Positions 5,683 through 14,225 of a stretch of 23,688 nucleotides of DNA are shown here, piece by piece (position 1 is the first letter of the stretch; each line of letters starts with the position of its first letter). The notes under the pieces are model-generated. The model did not search any database, had not been told where the DNA came from, and saw nothing but the letters and a program-made list of their open reading frames with translations. Source of the stretch: DATELY01 sp035276085 (GTDB taxonomy: Bacteria > Pseudomonadota > Gammaproteobacteria > Steroidobacterales > Steroidobacteraceae). The stretch is taken from NCBI GenBank assembly GCA_035276085.1, contig DATELY010000287.1, positions 1 through 23,688 on the forward strand, in the 5' to 3' direction. Both the position numbers and the translations under genes were made by a program.

Positions 5683-8289
5683 ATGCGTCTCAGCGTCGCA
5701 ATGGCAGTCGCATGCCTATCCATCTCGATCCTGCTCGCAGCCGAACCCGCACGTTCTGCTGTTCGCCGGACAACCAATATCCCTGCTCAATCATTGGGCA
5801 CAGCGCTGCAAACCCTGGCCAAGCAGCGGGCCTTCCAGGTCGTGTATCTCTCCGATGCCGTCGATTCGATGCAGACGGCGGGGGCATCGGGGGAGCTGAC
5901 ACCGGATGAGGCACTGAAACAGCTCCTCAATGGAACGGACCTGACCTATCGATACCTCGACGAATCGACCGTCACTGTTTACCCGGCTGATGAGCCACAG
6001 GCCATGAATGGATCCCCGGGAAACGCTCCATCTGTCGCGCTGGGTGGAGCCGGCGTACAGGATGAGAAAAGGTCGATCTGGCAACGACTCAGGCTGGCAG
6101 AGGCGACCAATGCACACTCTGCGGCTTCCACCTCCGCGTCTGCTGCGGAAGGTGAAGGTTCTCCTTCAAGCACGAAACTGGACGAGGTCCTCGTAACCGC
6201 GCGCAAACGGACGGAGAACGTTCAAAGAGTTCCAGATGCCGTCACGGTATTCGGCAGTGACAAGATTGAAAGCACTGGAATCGAGCGGCTCGGCGATTTC
6301 ATGAGCTTGACCCCGAACCTCAATTTTCAGGACGGCTCTGCATTCAGCAGCGGCTATATCTTCATTTCCATGCGCGGCATCGCGAATGGCCAGCAGGGTT
6401 GGGCTCCAGTTACTTTTACGGTCGATGGCGCAAGAGTCGCTTCTCTGGACGATATCAACTTGGGAAGTCTGGTCGATATCGAGCGCATCGAAGTTCTCCG
6501 CGGCCCGCAAAGTGCACTCTATGGCGCGGGCGCCATTGCCGGCGCGATCAATGTCATCACCAAAGCACCCACCAACGATTTCGAGTTGAAGACAAAGGCC
6601 GGGTACGGCAAGGGAAATGACCGGAGAATCTCGGCCGTGGCATCGGGCGCAATTACTCCCGACCGGATTTTTTATCGCGTGAATGCCTCGTATCGGAATT
6701 TCGACGGTCTGATACATAGTGCCAGTAACGGGATCGATCTTGATTTCCAGGAGCAGGTTCAGCTCGATGGTCGATTGATCTTCAAACCAACGGATGCGTT
6801 CTCGGCCGATCTCCGAGTACACCGTGTCGAGGAAGACAACCCTTCTACCTATCAGGACAAGGTCGCCAGTCCGGCATTTTTGAATACGTTCAACCACGCG
6901 ACCCGAGCCAGGAGGCGCTTCGCCGGCACGGAAGATCGCACGGGCACCACCTATACCTTGAAGCTGAACTGGGAATCGGCATTGGCAACGTTTTCATCGG
7001 TAACCGGTTACAGCAACCTGCGTCAAAACGCGCTGGCCAGTACTTGCGTTGACGATCCTGACAATCCAGCACTGGACACGGATCCGATCACTCCGGGATT
7101 CCAGGTGGGATGTTTGTTTGGGATCGCGTTAGGGTCCGCCGCGGGGCCCGGCGAGAACGTCGATGAACTATTCGACAGCGAGGATGATTTCAAAACGATA
7201 ACCCACGATATGCGCTTATCCTCCAATGGAGACAGCGGTTTGAATTGGATGCTCGGGTCTGAGCTGCTTCATCGCAAAACGCTGAACGGTTATGACTTGG
7301 GCTTCATTGTGCCTCCGCCAGGAGGGACAGGGGCCGATGTCATTTGTTGCGAGCCGGTTGTTCACAGCTTTGGGCGTTGGGATGCGCGCAAGGACTTTTG
7401 GTGGGGCATCTACGGCCAACTCTCCTACGATGTTACCGACAAAATGGAAGTAACCTTCGCGGGCCGCTTCGACAAAATTGAAAACAAGAACACTCAGTAC
7501 ACGGATAGATCGAAAGCGGTCATCGTTCCGACGTTGAACACCGACGGAGTTCTGGTCGATACGGCAAAAAATAATGACGAGTCTTTTCAGCCGAAAGTGC
7601 AATTGAGGTATGACTGGACGGAGGCGACGTCTACCTACGTCAGCTGGTCGAAAGGCTTTCGTTCGGGATTTTTCAATTCGGGTTCATTCACCCGTTCAGA
7701 AAAAACCACCAACTACGAGGCGGGTGTAAAAACGCGATCATGGAATGGGCGGCTGGTAACGAACCTGGCGGCTTTTCACATCGATTATTCCGATCAGCAG
7801 TTTTCCATCATCATTCCGGAGCCGCCATTCCGCGTAACCGTGACCATTCCCAAGACGAATATCAACGGCTTCGAATTCGAATCGAACTGGCGCGCCCTTG
7901 AATCATTGACGTTGTCTGCTTCAGCGGGATATCTGGATTCCAAGCAAGCTGGAGGAGGCAGATCGCCATTGGCGCCGAAGTGGTCGGCGAGCCTGGTCGC
8001 GGATTTCGTTCATCCTCTGATCGATACCTGGGATTTCAAATTCAACGCAGCCTATACCTACCAGGCTGCCCAATTCCTGGAACGGGGCGAGCTGTATGAA
8101 GTCGACCCGACGCATTTCCTGAACCTGCGGACGGGCGTGGCCAATGAGCATTGGAATGCGTCTTTCTGGGTAAGAAACGCCACCAATCGCAGAACTGCGC
8201 TGGCGCAGTTTTCTCCCTTTGCCGGCGGGTACCTTCGTTATCAGAACCGACCCATCAGCTACGGAGTCGAGGTCGGTTACAACTTTTGA
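5683..8289 (+). CDS. TonB-dependent outer-membrane receptor with STN signalling domain (FecA-type)
   Basis: An 868-residue receptor for active uptake across the outer membrane. A signal peptide occupies about 1-26 (core AVACLSISILLAA). The STN/secretin signalling domain is about 32-105 (IPAQSLGTALQTLAKQRAFQ and LTPDEALKQLLNGTDLTYRY). The TonB box is DEVLVTA at 167-173, then come the plug (VTVDGARVASLDDINLGSL-like region, IERIEVLRGPQSALYGAGAI) and a barrel ending in Phe (VEVGYNF). The chosen start, ATG 5683, follows GGGAAGGG at good spacing and begins directly with the signal peptide; ATG 5641 is in frame but adds 14 charged residues. The STN domain should contact the C-terminus of the neighbouring FecR. 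The linker between STN and TonB box is long, about 60 residues, Ser/Ala-rich. Only 57 bases with no terminator lie before hyuA. The ligand is not evident. Confidence 0.93.
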   Translation: MRLSVAMAVACLSISILLAAEPARSAVRRTTNIPAQSLGTALQTLAKQRAFQVVYLSDAVDSMQTAGASGELTPDEALKQLLNGTDLTYRYLDESTVTVYPADEPQAMNGSPGNAPSVALGGAGVQDEKRSIWQRLRLAEATNAHSAASTSASAAEGEGSPSSTKLDEVLVTARKRTENVQRVPDAVTVFGSDKIESTGIERLGDFMSLTPNLNFQDGSAFSSGYIFISMRGIANGQQGWAPVTFTVDGARVASLDDINLGSLVDIERIEVLRGPQSALYGAGAIAGAINVITKAPTNDFELKTKAGYGKGNDRRISAVASGAITPDRIFYRVNASYRNFDGLIHSASNGIDLDFQEQVQLDGRLIFKPTDAFSADLRVHRVEEDNPSTYQDKVASPAFLNTFNHATRARRRFAGTEDRTGTTYTLKLNWESALATFSSVTGYSNLRQNALASTCVDDPDNPALDTDPITPGFQVGCLFGIALGSAAGPGENVDELFDSEDDFKTITHDMRLSSNGDSGLNWMLGSELLHRKTLNGYDLGFIVPPPGGTGADVICCEPVVHSFGRWDARKDFWWGIYGQLSYDVTDKMEVTFAGRFDKIENKNTQYTDRSKAVIVPTLNTDGVLVDTAKNNDESFQPKVQLRYDWTEATSTYVSWSKGFRSGFFNSGSFTRSEKTTNYEAGVKTRSWNGRLVTNLAAFHIDYSDQQFSIIIPEPPFRVTVTIPKTNINGFEFESNWRALESLTLSASAGYLDSKQAGGGRSPLAPKWSASLVADFVHPLIDTWDFKFNAAYTYQAAQFLERGELYEVDPTHFLNLRTGVANEHWNASFWVRNATNRRTALAQFSPFAGGYLRYQNRPISYGVEVGYNF

Positions 8290-8346
8290 TCTGACGAAAG
8301 TATCGAGCGCCGAGAGAGCCGCGTCCTTCACATTGGAGAGGCAAGC

Positions 8347-10386
8347 GTGAATCGATTTCGGGTGGCAGTGGACGTCGGAGGTACGTTCACGGACTTTGTA
8401 ATTTTCGACACGGAAACCGGTACGGCGAGGACCGGCAAGGTGCTGAGCACAACGCAGGACCAGGCCCGAGGTGTGCTCACCGGCCTGCGCACGGAAGTGG
8501 GTGCTCTCGCGAACATGACCTCGCTGGTTCATGGAAATACCGTCGGCCTGAACGCGTTTTTGGAACGCAAGGGGGCTCGCACCCTGTTCGTGACGACTGA
8601 CGGCTACCGGGACGTTCTCAGGCTGGGACGAGGAGATAAAGATCGATTGTTCGTGGTTCGCTATCGCAAGCCCGAGCCGCTGGTGCCCGTCACCGACGTC
8701 GAGACCGTGCGGGAGCGCCTGAACTTCGACGGTTCGGTACGCACTGCGTTGAACGAGGTGGATGTCGAGCGAATTGCCGAGCGCGTCCAGCGTGAACAGA
8801 TTGCGACGGTCGCAGTGTGCTTGCTCCATGCCTATCGCAATCCCGAGCACGAATTGCGGGTTCGCGACATCCTGCTCGCGCGCGTGCCGAAGCTGTCTGT
8901 GTCGCTGTCGCACGAGGTGGCGCCCGAGTGGCGAGAGTATGAGCGTAGCTCGACGACTGTGCTGAACGCATACGTCGCTCCTGCGGTCGACCGTTACCTC
9001 AACACGCTGACGAAGGAGCTCGATAACGGCGGCTTTCGATCCGCGCTCCACATCATGCAATCGAATGGTGGCGTGACCACCGCGGCGGTCGCTCGCAAAC
9101 TGCCCGTGCACTCTCTCTTGTCAGGCCCCGTCGGTGGAGTGATTGGTGGTGCGACGTTGTCGAAGGAGCTCGAGCGTCCCAATCTACTCTGCGTAGACAT
9201 GGGGGGCACCTCGTTCGATGCGAGCATCATCGTCGATGGCTCGCCGAATATCTCGACGCAGGCGACGCTCGAGCGCATGCCGGTGCTCACACCGTTGCTC
9301 GACATTCACACCATCGGAGCCGGTGGCGGTTCGATCGCAACGGTCGAAGCGGGTGGCTTGCGAGTGGGGCCGGAAAGCGCGGGCGCGGAGCCCGGTCCGG
9401 CGTGTTATCGGCGCGGAGGGACAAAGCCGACCGTCACTGACGCAAATGCTCTACTTGGACGAATAGACCCCGACTACTTCCTCGCCGGCGGTATGCCCCT
9501 GGACGTCGGCGCTGCCAAGCGCGCCATCGAAACGGTGTCGGCGCCGCTTGGGCTGTCACCCGTCGAAGCGGCGACCGGCATATTGGCGATCGTCAACGCG
9601 AAGATGGCTGACGCGATGAGGACCCTCACGATACTCAAGGGCGTCGACCCGCGAAAATTCTCTCTGGTCGCATTTGGTGGGGCCGGCCCGATGCACGCAG
9701 CAGCGCTGGCCGAGGAAGTCGGAATCTCGGAGGTGATCATTCCCTGGGCACCGGGAACCTTCTCGGCGTGGGGCATGCTGCATACCGACATGCGACGCGA
9801 TCTCGTCGCCTCCTACTACCAACCCGCCGCAACCGTCGACCCCCTCGACCTGGCCCGGCGCTTTGACGGGCTCACATCAGAAGGCGACAGACTGCTCGAG
9901 GCCGACGATGTGCCCATCCCTCAACGCCGCTTCACGCGGCTCGTGGACATGCGCTACCAAGGTCAGGAGTACACCTTGACCATCGCGATGCCAGACGGAA
10001 ATGAATGTCGAATCGGCGCACTGATCGATAGTTTCCACCGGGAATATCACACTCGATTCGGCCACAGCACGCCGGGAGCCCCGCTCGACATGGTCGCACT
10101 GCGCCTGATCGCCACGGGCAGGAATGAGTGGCCACTCAGCATGCCCGAGAAACGAATCACACGGGATGCGCGGAAGAAGATTTCGCGAACAGTGGTTTTC
10201 GATGGGAAAGAGCATCAGGCCGCGATCGTCCATCGAAGCACGCTCGCCGATGACGACGTAGTCAAAGGCCCCGCGATCATAGAGGAGCCGACGTCGACCA
10301 CCGTCGTGCCGCCCGCGTGGAGTGTCCGGCTGGGGCCGGCTAATGCGCTCCTTATGACCGCGATTGAAAGGGCTTCTCAATCATGA
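8347..10386 (+). CDS. Hydantoinase/oxoprolinase family protein, HyuA-type subunit
   Basis: A 679-residue cytoplasmic subunit of the ATP-dependent hydantoinase/5-oxoprolinase/acetone-carboxylase superfamily. The ASKHA ATP-binding motifs are clear: VAVDVGGTFTDFVIFD at 6-21 and LLCVDMGGTSFDASII around 280-295. Later come TIGAGGGSI, GPESAGAEPGPACYRRGG and LVAFGGAGPMHAAALAEEVG, all typical. It starts at GTG 8347 after GGAGAGG. Its stop overlaps the next gene's start by four bases (ATGA), which implies a tight stoichiometric pair. Family members use ATP to phosphorylate and open lactam or imide rings such as 5-oxoproline or N-methylhydantoin, or to carboxylate ketones. The exact substrate cannot be told from sequence. 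The receptor upstream suggests that the substrate, or its precursor, enters through it. Confidence 0.92.
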   Translation: MNRFRVAVDVGGTFTDFVIFDTETGTARTGKVLSTTQDQARGVLTGLRTEVGALANMTSLVHGNTVGLNAFLERKGARTLFVTTDGYRDVLRLGRGDKDRLFVVRYRKPEPLVPVTDVETVRERLNFDGSVRTALNEVDVERIAERVQREQIATVAVCLLHAYRNPEHELRVRDILLARVPKLSVSLSHEVAPEWREYERSSTTVLNAYVAPAVDRYLNTLTKELDNGGFRSALHIMQSNGGVTTAAVARKLPVHSLLSGPVGGVIGGATLSKELERPNLLCVDMGGTSFDASIIVDGSPNISTQATLERMPVLTPLLDIHTIGAGGGSIATVEAGGLRVGPESAGAEPGPACYRRGGTKPTVTDANALLGRIDPDYFLAGGMPLDVGAAKRAIETVSAPLGLSPVEAATGILAIVNAKMADAMRTLTILKGVDPRKFSLVAFGGAGPMHAAALAEEVGISEVIIPWAPGTFSAWGMLHTDMRRDLVASYYQPAATVDPLDLARRFDGLTSEGDRLLEADDVPIPQRRFTRLVDMRYQGQEYTLTIAMPDGNECRIGALIDSFHREYHTRFGHSTPGAPLDMVALRLIATGRNEWPLSMPEKRITRDARKKISRTVVFDGKEHQAAIVHRSTLADDDVVKGPAIIEEPTSTTVVPPAWSVRLGPANALLMTAIERASQS

Positions 10387-12125
10387 CCAGTGCTAACTCA
10401 ACATCCGCCGTCGACGTGGTCACGACCGAGGTCATCCGCAACTTTTTTCAGTCCTGCGCAGAGGACATGAATGCAGTTCTCATCCGTTCTGCCTATTCGC
10501 CCATCATCTACGAAGTGCGCGACTGCTCGGTCGTGTTGCTCGATGCCAATGGCGACATGCTGGGCATGAACAACGGTCTCCCCATCTTCTTGGGGAACCT
10601 GGAGTTCTGCGTCAAGTATGCGATCGATGCGCTTGGCAAGGACTCCTTCCGGAAGGGGGACGCATACGTTCTCAACGACTGCTACATCGGCGGTGGGCAT
10701 CTCAACGATGTAACGGTGTTCACGCCGATATTCTGGAATGACCAACTCGTGGGCTTCGGCGCCACGCGGGCGCACTGGATGGACATCGGAGCAAAAGACC
10801 CGGGCGTATCGATGGATACCAGGGACATCCATCAAGAGGGCTTTCGCATCGGCCCCACAAAGGTGATCGAGGGTTACCGGCTGCGGGCCGACTGGCTGGA
10901 CATGTTCAAGCGAAACTCACGGTTTCCCCACATGCTGGTAGGCGACTTCAACGCGCAGGTTGCAGCCTGCCGAACCGGTGAAGAGCGTTTTGCGGCTGCG
11001 CTCGATCGCTTCGGCGCGGACACCCTGTGGGCGGCACGCGATGCAATTTTCCGGCAGACGGCGGAGCTCGAGCGCACGGCGATTCGAAATCTGCCCGATG
11101 GTGTGTATACCGCGGAAGGCATGCTGGACAGCGACGGGGCGGGGACAGGTCCGATTCCGCTGCGCGTCAAGCTCATCATATCGGGCGAAGATGTCACCCT
11201 CGACTTTGACGGCGCACCACCCATGGTGGCCGGCTCGATCAATGGCTCGAAGACATCGACAATTTGCGCAGCGCGTTACGCCTATAAGTGTCTCGTCCTG
11301 CCTGAGCGCGGTGTCGATGGAGGCTCGTTTTCAACGCTGACCATCAAGATTCCGCCGGGCAGCATCCTCAGCGCGGAGGAGCCGGCTGCCTGTCAATACT
11401 ATTACAGCCCGCTCGGACTACTTCACGACCTTACGATTACAGCTCTCGCGAAGGCGCTTCCGGATGCAGCGGCTGCCGCTCATCACGGTGACTCGATGAA
11501 CGTGGCCTTTGCCGGAGTCGATCCGCGAAGTGGCTCGCCCTATGTTTCCATCGACGCCACTGCCGGCGGCTGGGGCGGCTTCGAGGGATGCGATGGAGCG
11601 GACGCGCTGCTGGGTTCCAGCCTGGGCGCCATCAAGATCCATTGCACGGAGATCTTCGAAGCCAATTATCCGATCCGTGTCCGCGAATATGCGCTCCGTC
11701 CCGAATCGGAAGGCCCCGGGCGTTTCCGCGGAGGCTTTGGCGTTCGCCGCACGTATGAGTTCGATGCGGACACGAGTGTCTTCCTGTGGTTCGAGCGCTC
11801 GGTCACTCCCGCGTGGGGACTGTTCGACGGCGAAGGGGCTATCGGTCCCGTAGTCGATATTTCGGGCAGTCGTGAGTGCCATGAACTGAAAGTAAACCGG
11901 CTTCCGGTCAAGGCGGGCGACGTGATGACTCTCTACACGGGCGGCGGCGGCGGCTGGGGAGATCCCTTCGAGCGCGATCCAATCGCAGTGCTCGAGGACG
12001 TGCGGGATGGACTGATATCGCCGCGGCGCGCCGCCGAGCGGTACGGCGTCGTCCTCGCGGCAGCCGGTACCGCAATCGACGCCGCCGCCACCGAGAAACG
12101 CCGCGCCACGCGCCGACGTCGCTGA
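10383..12125 (+). CDS. Hydantoinase B/oxoprolinase family protein, HyuB-type subunit
   Basis: A 580-residue partner of the preceding subunit. Diagnostic HyuB blocks are present: RSAYSPIIYEVRDCSVVLLD near 36-55, DAYVLNDCYIGGGHLNDVTV, the mid-protein DFDGAPPMVAGSINGSKTST, then GGWGGFEGCDGADAL, EIFEANYPIRVREYALRPES, GPGRFRGGFGVRRTYEF, and the late YTGGGGGWGDPFERDP followed by VLEDVRDGLISPRRAAERYG. The length is usual for the family. The C-terminus is a short basic tail ending in RRRR. It overlaps hyuA by four bases and is the last gene of the sigma-regulated block; a hairpin follows at 12138-12168. Together HyuA and HyuB should form the ATP-dependent amide-ring hydrolase (or carboxylase-like) complex in the cytoplasm. 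No separate carbamoylase or third subunit is present in the window. Confidence 0.92.
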   Translation: MTSANSTSAVDVVTTEVIRNFFQSCAEDMNAVLIRSAYSPIIYEVRDCSVVLLDANGDMLGMNNGLPIFLGNLEFCVKYAIDALGKDSFRKGDAYVLNDCYIGGGHLNDVTVFTPIFWNDQLVGFGATRAHWMDIGAKDPGVSMDTRDIHQEGFRIGPTKVIEGYRLRADWLDMFKRNSRFPHMLVGDFNAQVAACRTGEERFAAALDRFGADTLWAARDAIFRQTAELERTAIRNLPDGVYTAEGMLDSDGAGTGPIPLRVKLIISGEDVTLDFDGAPPMVAGSINGSKTSTICAARYAYKCLVLPERGVDGGSFSTLTIKIPPGSILSAEEPAACQYYYSPLGLLHDLTITALAKALPDAAAAAHHGDSMNVAFAGVDPRSGSPYVSIDATAGGWGGFEGCDGADALLGSSLGAIKIHCTEIFEANYPIRVREYALRPESEGPGRFRGGFGVRRTYEFDADTSVFLWFERSVTPAWGLFDGEGAIGPVVDISGSRECHELKVNRLPVKAGDVMTLYTGGGGGWGDPFERDPIAVLEDVRDGLISPRRAAERYGVVLAAAGTAIDAAATEKRRATRRRR

Positions 12126-12137
12126 CTCTTCGCATCA

Positions 12138-12168
12138 CGCGCTTGACCAAAGCACACGGGTCAGCGCG
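12138..12168. terminator. Bidirectional hairpin between convergent genes
   Basis: CGCGCTTGACC (12138-12148) pairs with GGTCAGCGCG (12159-12168) with a single bulged T and a 10-base loop. It sits between the 3' ends of hyuB (plus) and the O-methyltransferase gene (minus), where a shared terminator is expected. There is no long T run on either side. Confidence 0.5.
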
Positions 12169-12186
12169 GTATGGCGCGTCCGTCCG

Positions 12187-13209
12187 TTACTTGTATGCAA
12201 TCGCCGCGCTTGCCGGGCCGGCCAGTGGCAACACCTCCGTCCGCTTGAAGCCCGCTTCGCGACACCAGCGATCGAAATCGGCGCCGGTGTAGTCGAACGC
12301 ATCGCCGAACTCGATGAGCATGTTGAGCGACATCAGCAGGCCGAAGGCATTCGTGCGGCGGGCATCGTCGATCAGGTTCTCGATGACGACGAAGCAGCCA
12401 CCTTCAGGCAGCGCGTCGTAAGCCTTGCGGATGAGCATGCGTTTGTTCTCGAGGTTCCAATCGTGGAGGATCATGCCCATCGTGATGATGTCCGCCGAGG
12501 GAAACGCATCGGTCTGGAAGTCGAGCGGTTTTGCCTGCACGCGCGCTTCCAACCCGTCCGCTTCGATCTTGCGCTCGGCAATGACCGTGACCGCGGGCAG
12601 ATCCAGCGTCGTGCAACGCATGTGCGGGTGTCGTGTGGCAACGATGCGGGCGAGCTGTCCCGTGGCGCCGCCCACATCGGCCAACGTGCGGCGCTTCGAG
12701 AAATCGAATTTCTTCGCGAATGCCTGGAAGTTTGCGGCGGAGATGCCGGCCATGGCATCGAGGAACTGCTCCAGTCGCGCAGGCTCCTCATAGAGCCTCT
12801 TGAACATCGGCTCGCCGCTGTCCTTGATTTCGTTCTGCGGCTGGCCGGTGCGCAACGCTTCGGTCAAGTTGCCCCAGAACCCGTACAGCCGTGCGTTCGA
12901 CATTTCCAGCATGCCGCCCACGTACGCGGGACTGCTGCGATCCAGGAAGCGAGCGGACTCCGGCGTGTTGGCGTAGAGCGCCTGTCGATCGTCACCGTGA
13001 CGCTCGAGAAAGCCGAGCGCTACGAGCGCATCGAAGAAATCGGGCACTGCACGTGGGCTCAGACCGAGTGCCGTGCGGAGCTGCTCGCCCGAGCACGGCC
13101 CCTTGCCGAGCTCCGTGAATACACCCAGCTCCACGGCGGACAGCAGTGTCTTGGATGACCAGAAGCCCATGCCGACCTGCAGGATGCGATCCGGTGACAG
13201 CGAACTCAT
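12187..13209 (-). CDS. SAM-dependent O-methyltransferase, family 2 (dimerisation domain plus catalytic domain)
   Basis: A 340-residue protein of the plant-COMT/hydroxyneurosporene type. Residues about 8-95 are the winged-helix dimerisation domain (LLSAVELGVFTELGKGPCSG and LGLSPRAVPDFFDALVALGF). The catalytic domain has motif I DVGGATGQLA at 178-187, TTLDLP at 200-205, the LHDW block at 248-251 with the likely catalytic His249, and LPEGGCFVVIENLIDD. Three in-frame ATGs are available; ATG 13209 is preceded by AGGAG at seven bases and starts closest to family members, so I use it rather than 13254 or 13224. Family members methylate hydroxyls of small aromatic or polyketide compounds. No biosynthetic partners are adjacent, so the substrate is unknown. 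Convergent with hyuB, so not part of that operon. Confidence 0.88.
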   Translation of the reverse strand: MSSLSPDRILQVGMGFWSSKTLLSAVELGVFTELGKGPCSGEQLRTALGLSPRAVPDFFDALVALGFLERHGDDRQALYANTPESARFLDRSSPAYVGGMLEMSNARLYGFWGNLTEALRTGQPQNEIKDSGEPMFKRLYEEPARLEQFLDAMAGISAANFQAFAKKFDFSKRRTLADVGGATGQLARIVATRHPHMRCTTLDLPAVTVIAERKIEADGLEARVQAKPLDFQTDAFPSADIITMGMILHDWNLENKRMLIRKAYDALPEGGCFVVIENLIDDARRTNAFGLLMSLNMLIEFGDAFDYTGADFDRWCREAGFKRTEVLPLAGPASAAIAYK

Positions 13210-13290
13210 GGCGATGCTCCTCATTGGTCGGCGCTCGAAGGCAACGCTGCTCATGTTGCCTGTAACAACTGCATCTGTACCAGACGCCCG

Positions 13291-13351
13291 TTCGCCCTCA
13301 GCGTGTCCAAGGACTCCGCAGCCAAGAATGCTTCGACAAGCGCGGCGCGAA
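13291..13351. repeat. Degenerate REP-like inverted repeat
   Basis: TTCGCCCTCAGCGTGTCCAA (13291-13310) and the inverted TGCTTCGACAAGCGCGGCGC (13329-13348) are imperfect arms of a hairpin. They resemble the widespread intergenic palindromes of the form TTCGCCCTGAGCTTGTCGAA seen in Xanthomonadales, Sphingomonads and relatives. It lies exactly upstream of the truncated phosphoribosyltransferase remnant. Confidence 0.5.
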
Positions 13352-13365
13352 GGGAGTACACAACC

Positions 13366-13544
13366 CAGGTGTGCCGGTTGCGCCGGCAGAACCCTTGGCG
13401 CTGCTGGCCGGCGACGCCGACGAGATCGTGTGTCTGCACATACCGGCCAGCTTCAGCAGCGTCGGCCAGTTCTATGCAACGTTCGATCAAACCACGGATG
13501 CGGAAGTCATCGAGTTGCTGGCGGCGCGCCACGCGGTTCGATGA
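13366..13544 (+). pseudogene. C-terminal remnant of a phosphoribosyltransferase
   Basis: An open stretch of about 60 codons ending at TGA 13542-13544 reads VPVAPAEPLALLAGDADEIV, then CLHIPASFSSVGQFYATFDQ and DAEVIELLAARHAVR. This is very like the C-terminus of predicted phosphoribosyltransferases of the COG1926 type, in which VPVAP is followed by 'ADE-VCL-P--F-AVGQ-Y--F-Q--D-EV--LL'. Upstream of GVPVAP the reading loses all resemblance and enters the REP-like hairpin at 13291-13351. The catalytic PRPP-binding motif is absent, and no ribosome site or plausible start is visible. I read it as what is left after a deletion that removed the 5' part of the gene. A very short expressed protein is unlikely. 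Confidence 0.6.
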
Positions 13545-13639
13545 GCGAGGAGGCGCGAGCGTGTGCCAGCATGGTAAAAGAGTGGCTGCAATCCGTAGCC
13601 GATCCGACCGCATTCGTGTGATCGGGAGTTGATACCCGC

Positions 13640-14203
13640 ATGGAACAGATCACAGAACGTTACTGCGTGTTCGCGACTGCCGGCGGCTTCTGCGCCATTG
13701 CCTGGAACGACGTGGGCGTCACGCGTTTCATGTTGCCCACTGCAACGGCAGAAGCCAGCGAGCGCGGCTTGCTGCGCCGATTGCCGGGCTCGGCGGCGGG
13801 CCAGCCTCCGCCTGAGATCGTGAACGTCATTGCGCTGGTGAGAAGATACTTCGAGGGCGAGTGCATCGACTTCTCGAACATCCGCGTCGATCTCACCTTG
13901 GCGAACGATCTCTTCCGCGCCATCTATGCAGCGGCACGGCGCATCGAATGGGGACACACGACGACGTACGGCGCACTGGCGAAAGAGCTCGGTTACGGGA
14001 CGGAGACCGCGCGCGATGTTGGCCAGGCGATGGCTCGCAATCCCGTGCCCTTGATCATTCCATGTCACCGCGTGCTCGCCGCGGGCGGCAAGATCGGCGG
14101 CTTTTCGGCGCCGGGCGGCTCAGCGACGAAGCTGCACATGCTCGAGCTCGAAGGCGTTCGCCTGGAGCCGGCGCGACCCAGCCAGCACTCGTTGGGCTTG
14201 TGA
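13640..14203 (+). CDS. ogt: Methylated-DNA--protein-cysteine S-methyltransferase (Ogt-type)
   Basis: A 187-residue suicide repair protein that transfers the alkyl group from O6-alkylguanine (or O4-alkylthymine) to its own cysteine. The active site is PCHRV with Cys142, followed by GKIGGFSAPGGSATKLHMLELEG as in the family. The DNA-binding helix-turn-helix is about 106-135 (TTTYGALAKELGYG, with Arg125 as the likely finger, then VGQAMARNP). The N-terminal half is divergent, as is common. The length suits Ogt/AdaB rather than an Ada fusion, as no Ada-type zinc domain is present. ATG 13640 follows GGGAG at a rather long distance. The next gene begins 1-22 bases after its stop, so they are probably co-transcribed. 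The preceding ~95 bases hold no gene. Confidence 0.9.
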   Translation: MEQITERYCVFATAGGFCAIAWNDVGVTRFMLPTATAEASERGLLRRLPGSAAGQPPPEIVNVIALVRRYFEGECIDFSNIRVDLTLANDLFRAIYAAARRIEWGHTTTYGALAKELGYGTETARDVGQAMARNPVPLIIPCHRVLAAGGKIGGFSAPGGSATKLHMLELEGVRLEPARPSQHSLGL

Positions 14204-14225
14204 ATTGAAGGTGCCCGACCTGCCG

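Noticed and set aside
6166..6897. Minus-strand open frame of 243 codons
   Set aside because: Antisense to the plug region of the TonB receptor; no family resemblance.
7921..9111. Long minus-strand open frame of 396 codons
   Set aside because: It lies antisense across the receptor and hyuA genes, whose proteins have clear family motifs. The antisense product is rich in His/Arg/Gln and has no recognisable domain.
12463..13158. Plus-strand open frame of 231 codons
   Set aside because: Antisense to the O-methyltransferase, which has complete motifs.
13251..13613. Minus-strand frame whose end reads like SLDTLRANGR
   Set aside because: That phrase is the translation of the REP-like repeat at 13291-13351, not a protein signature.
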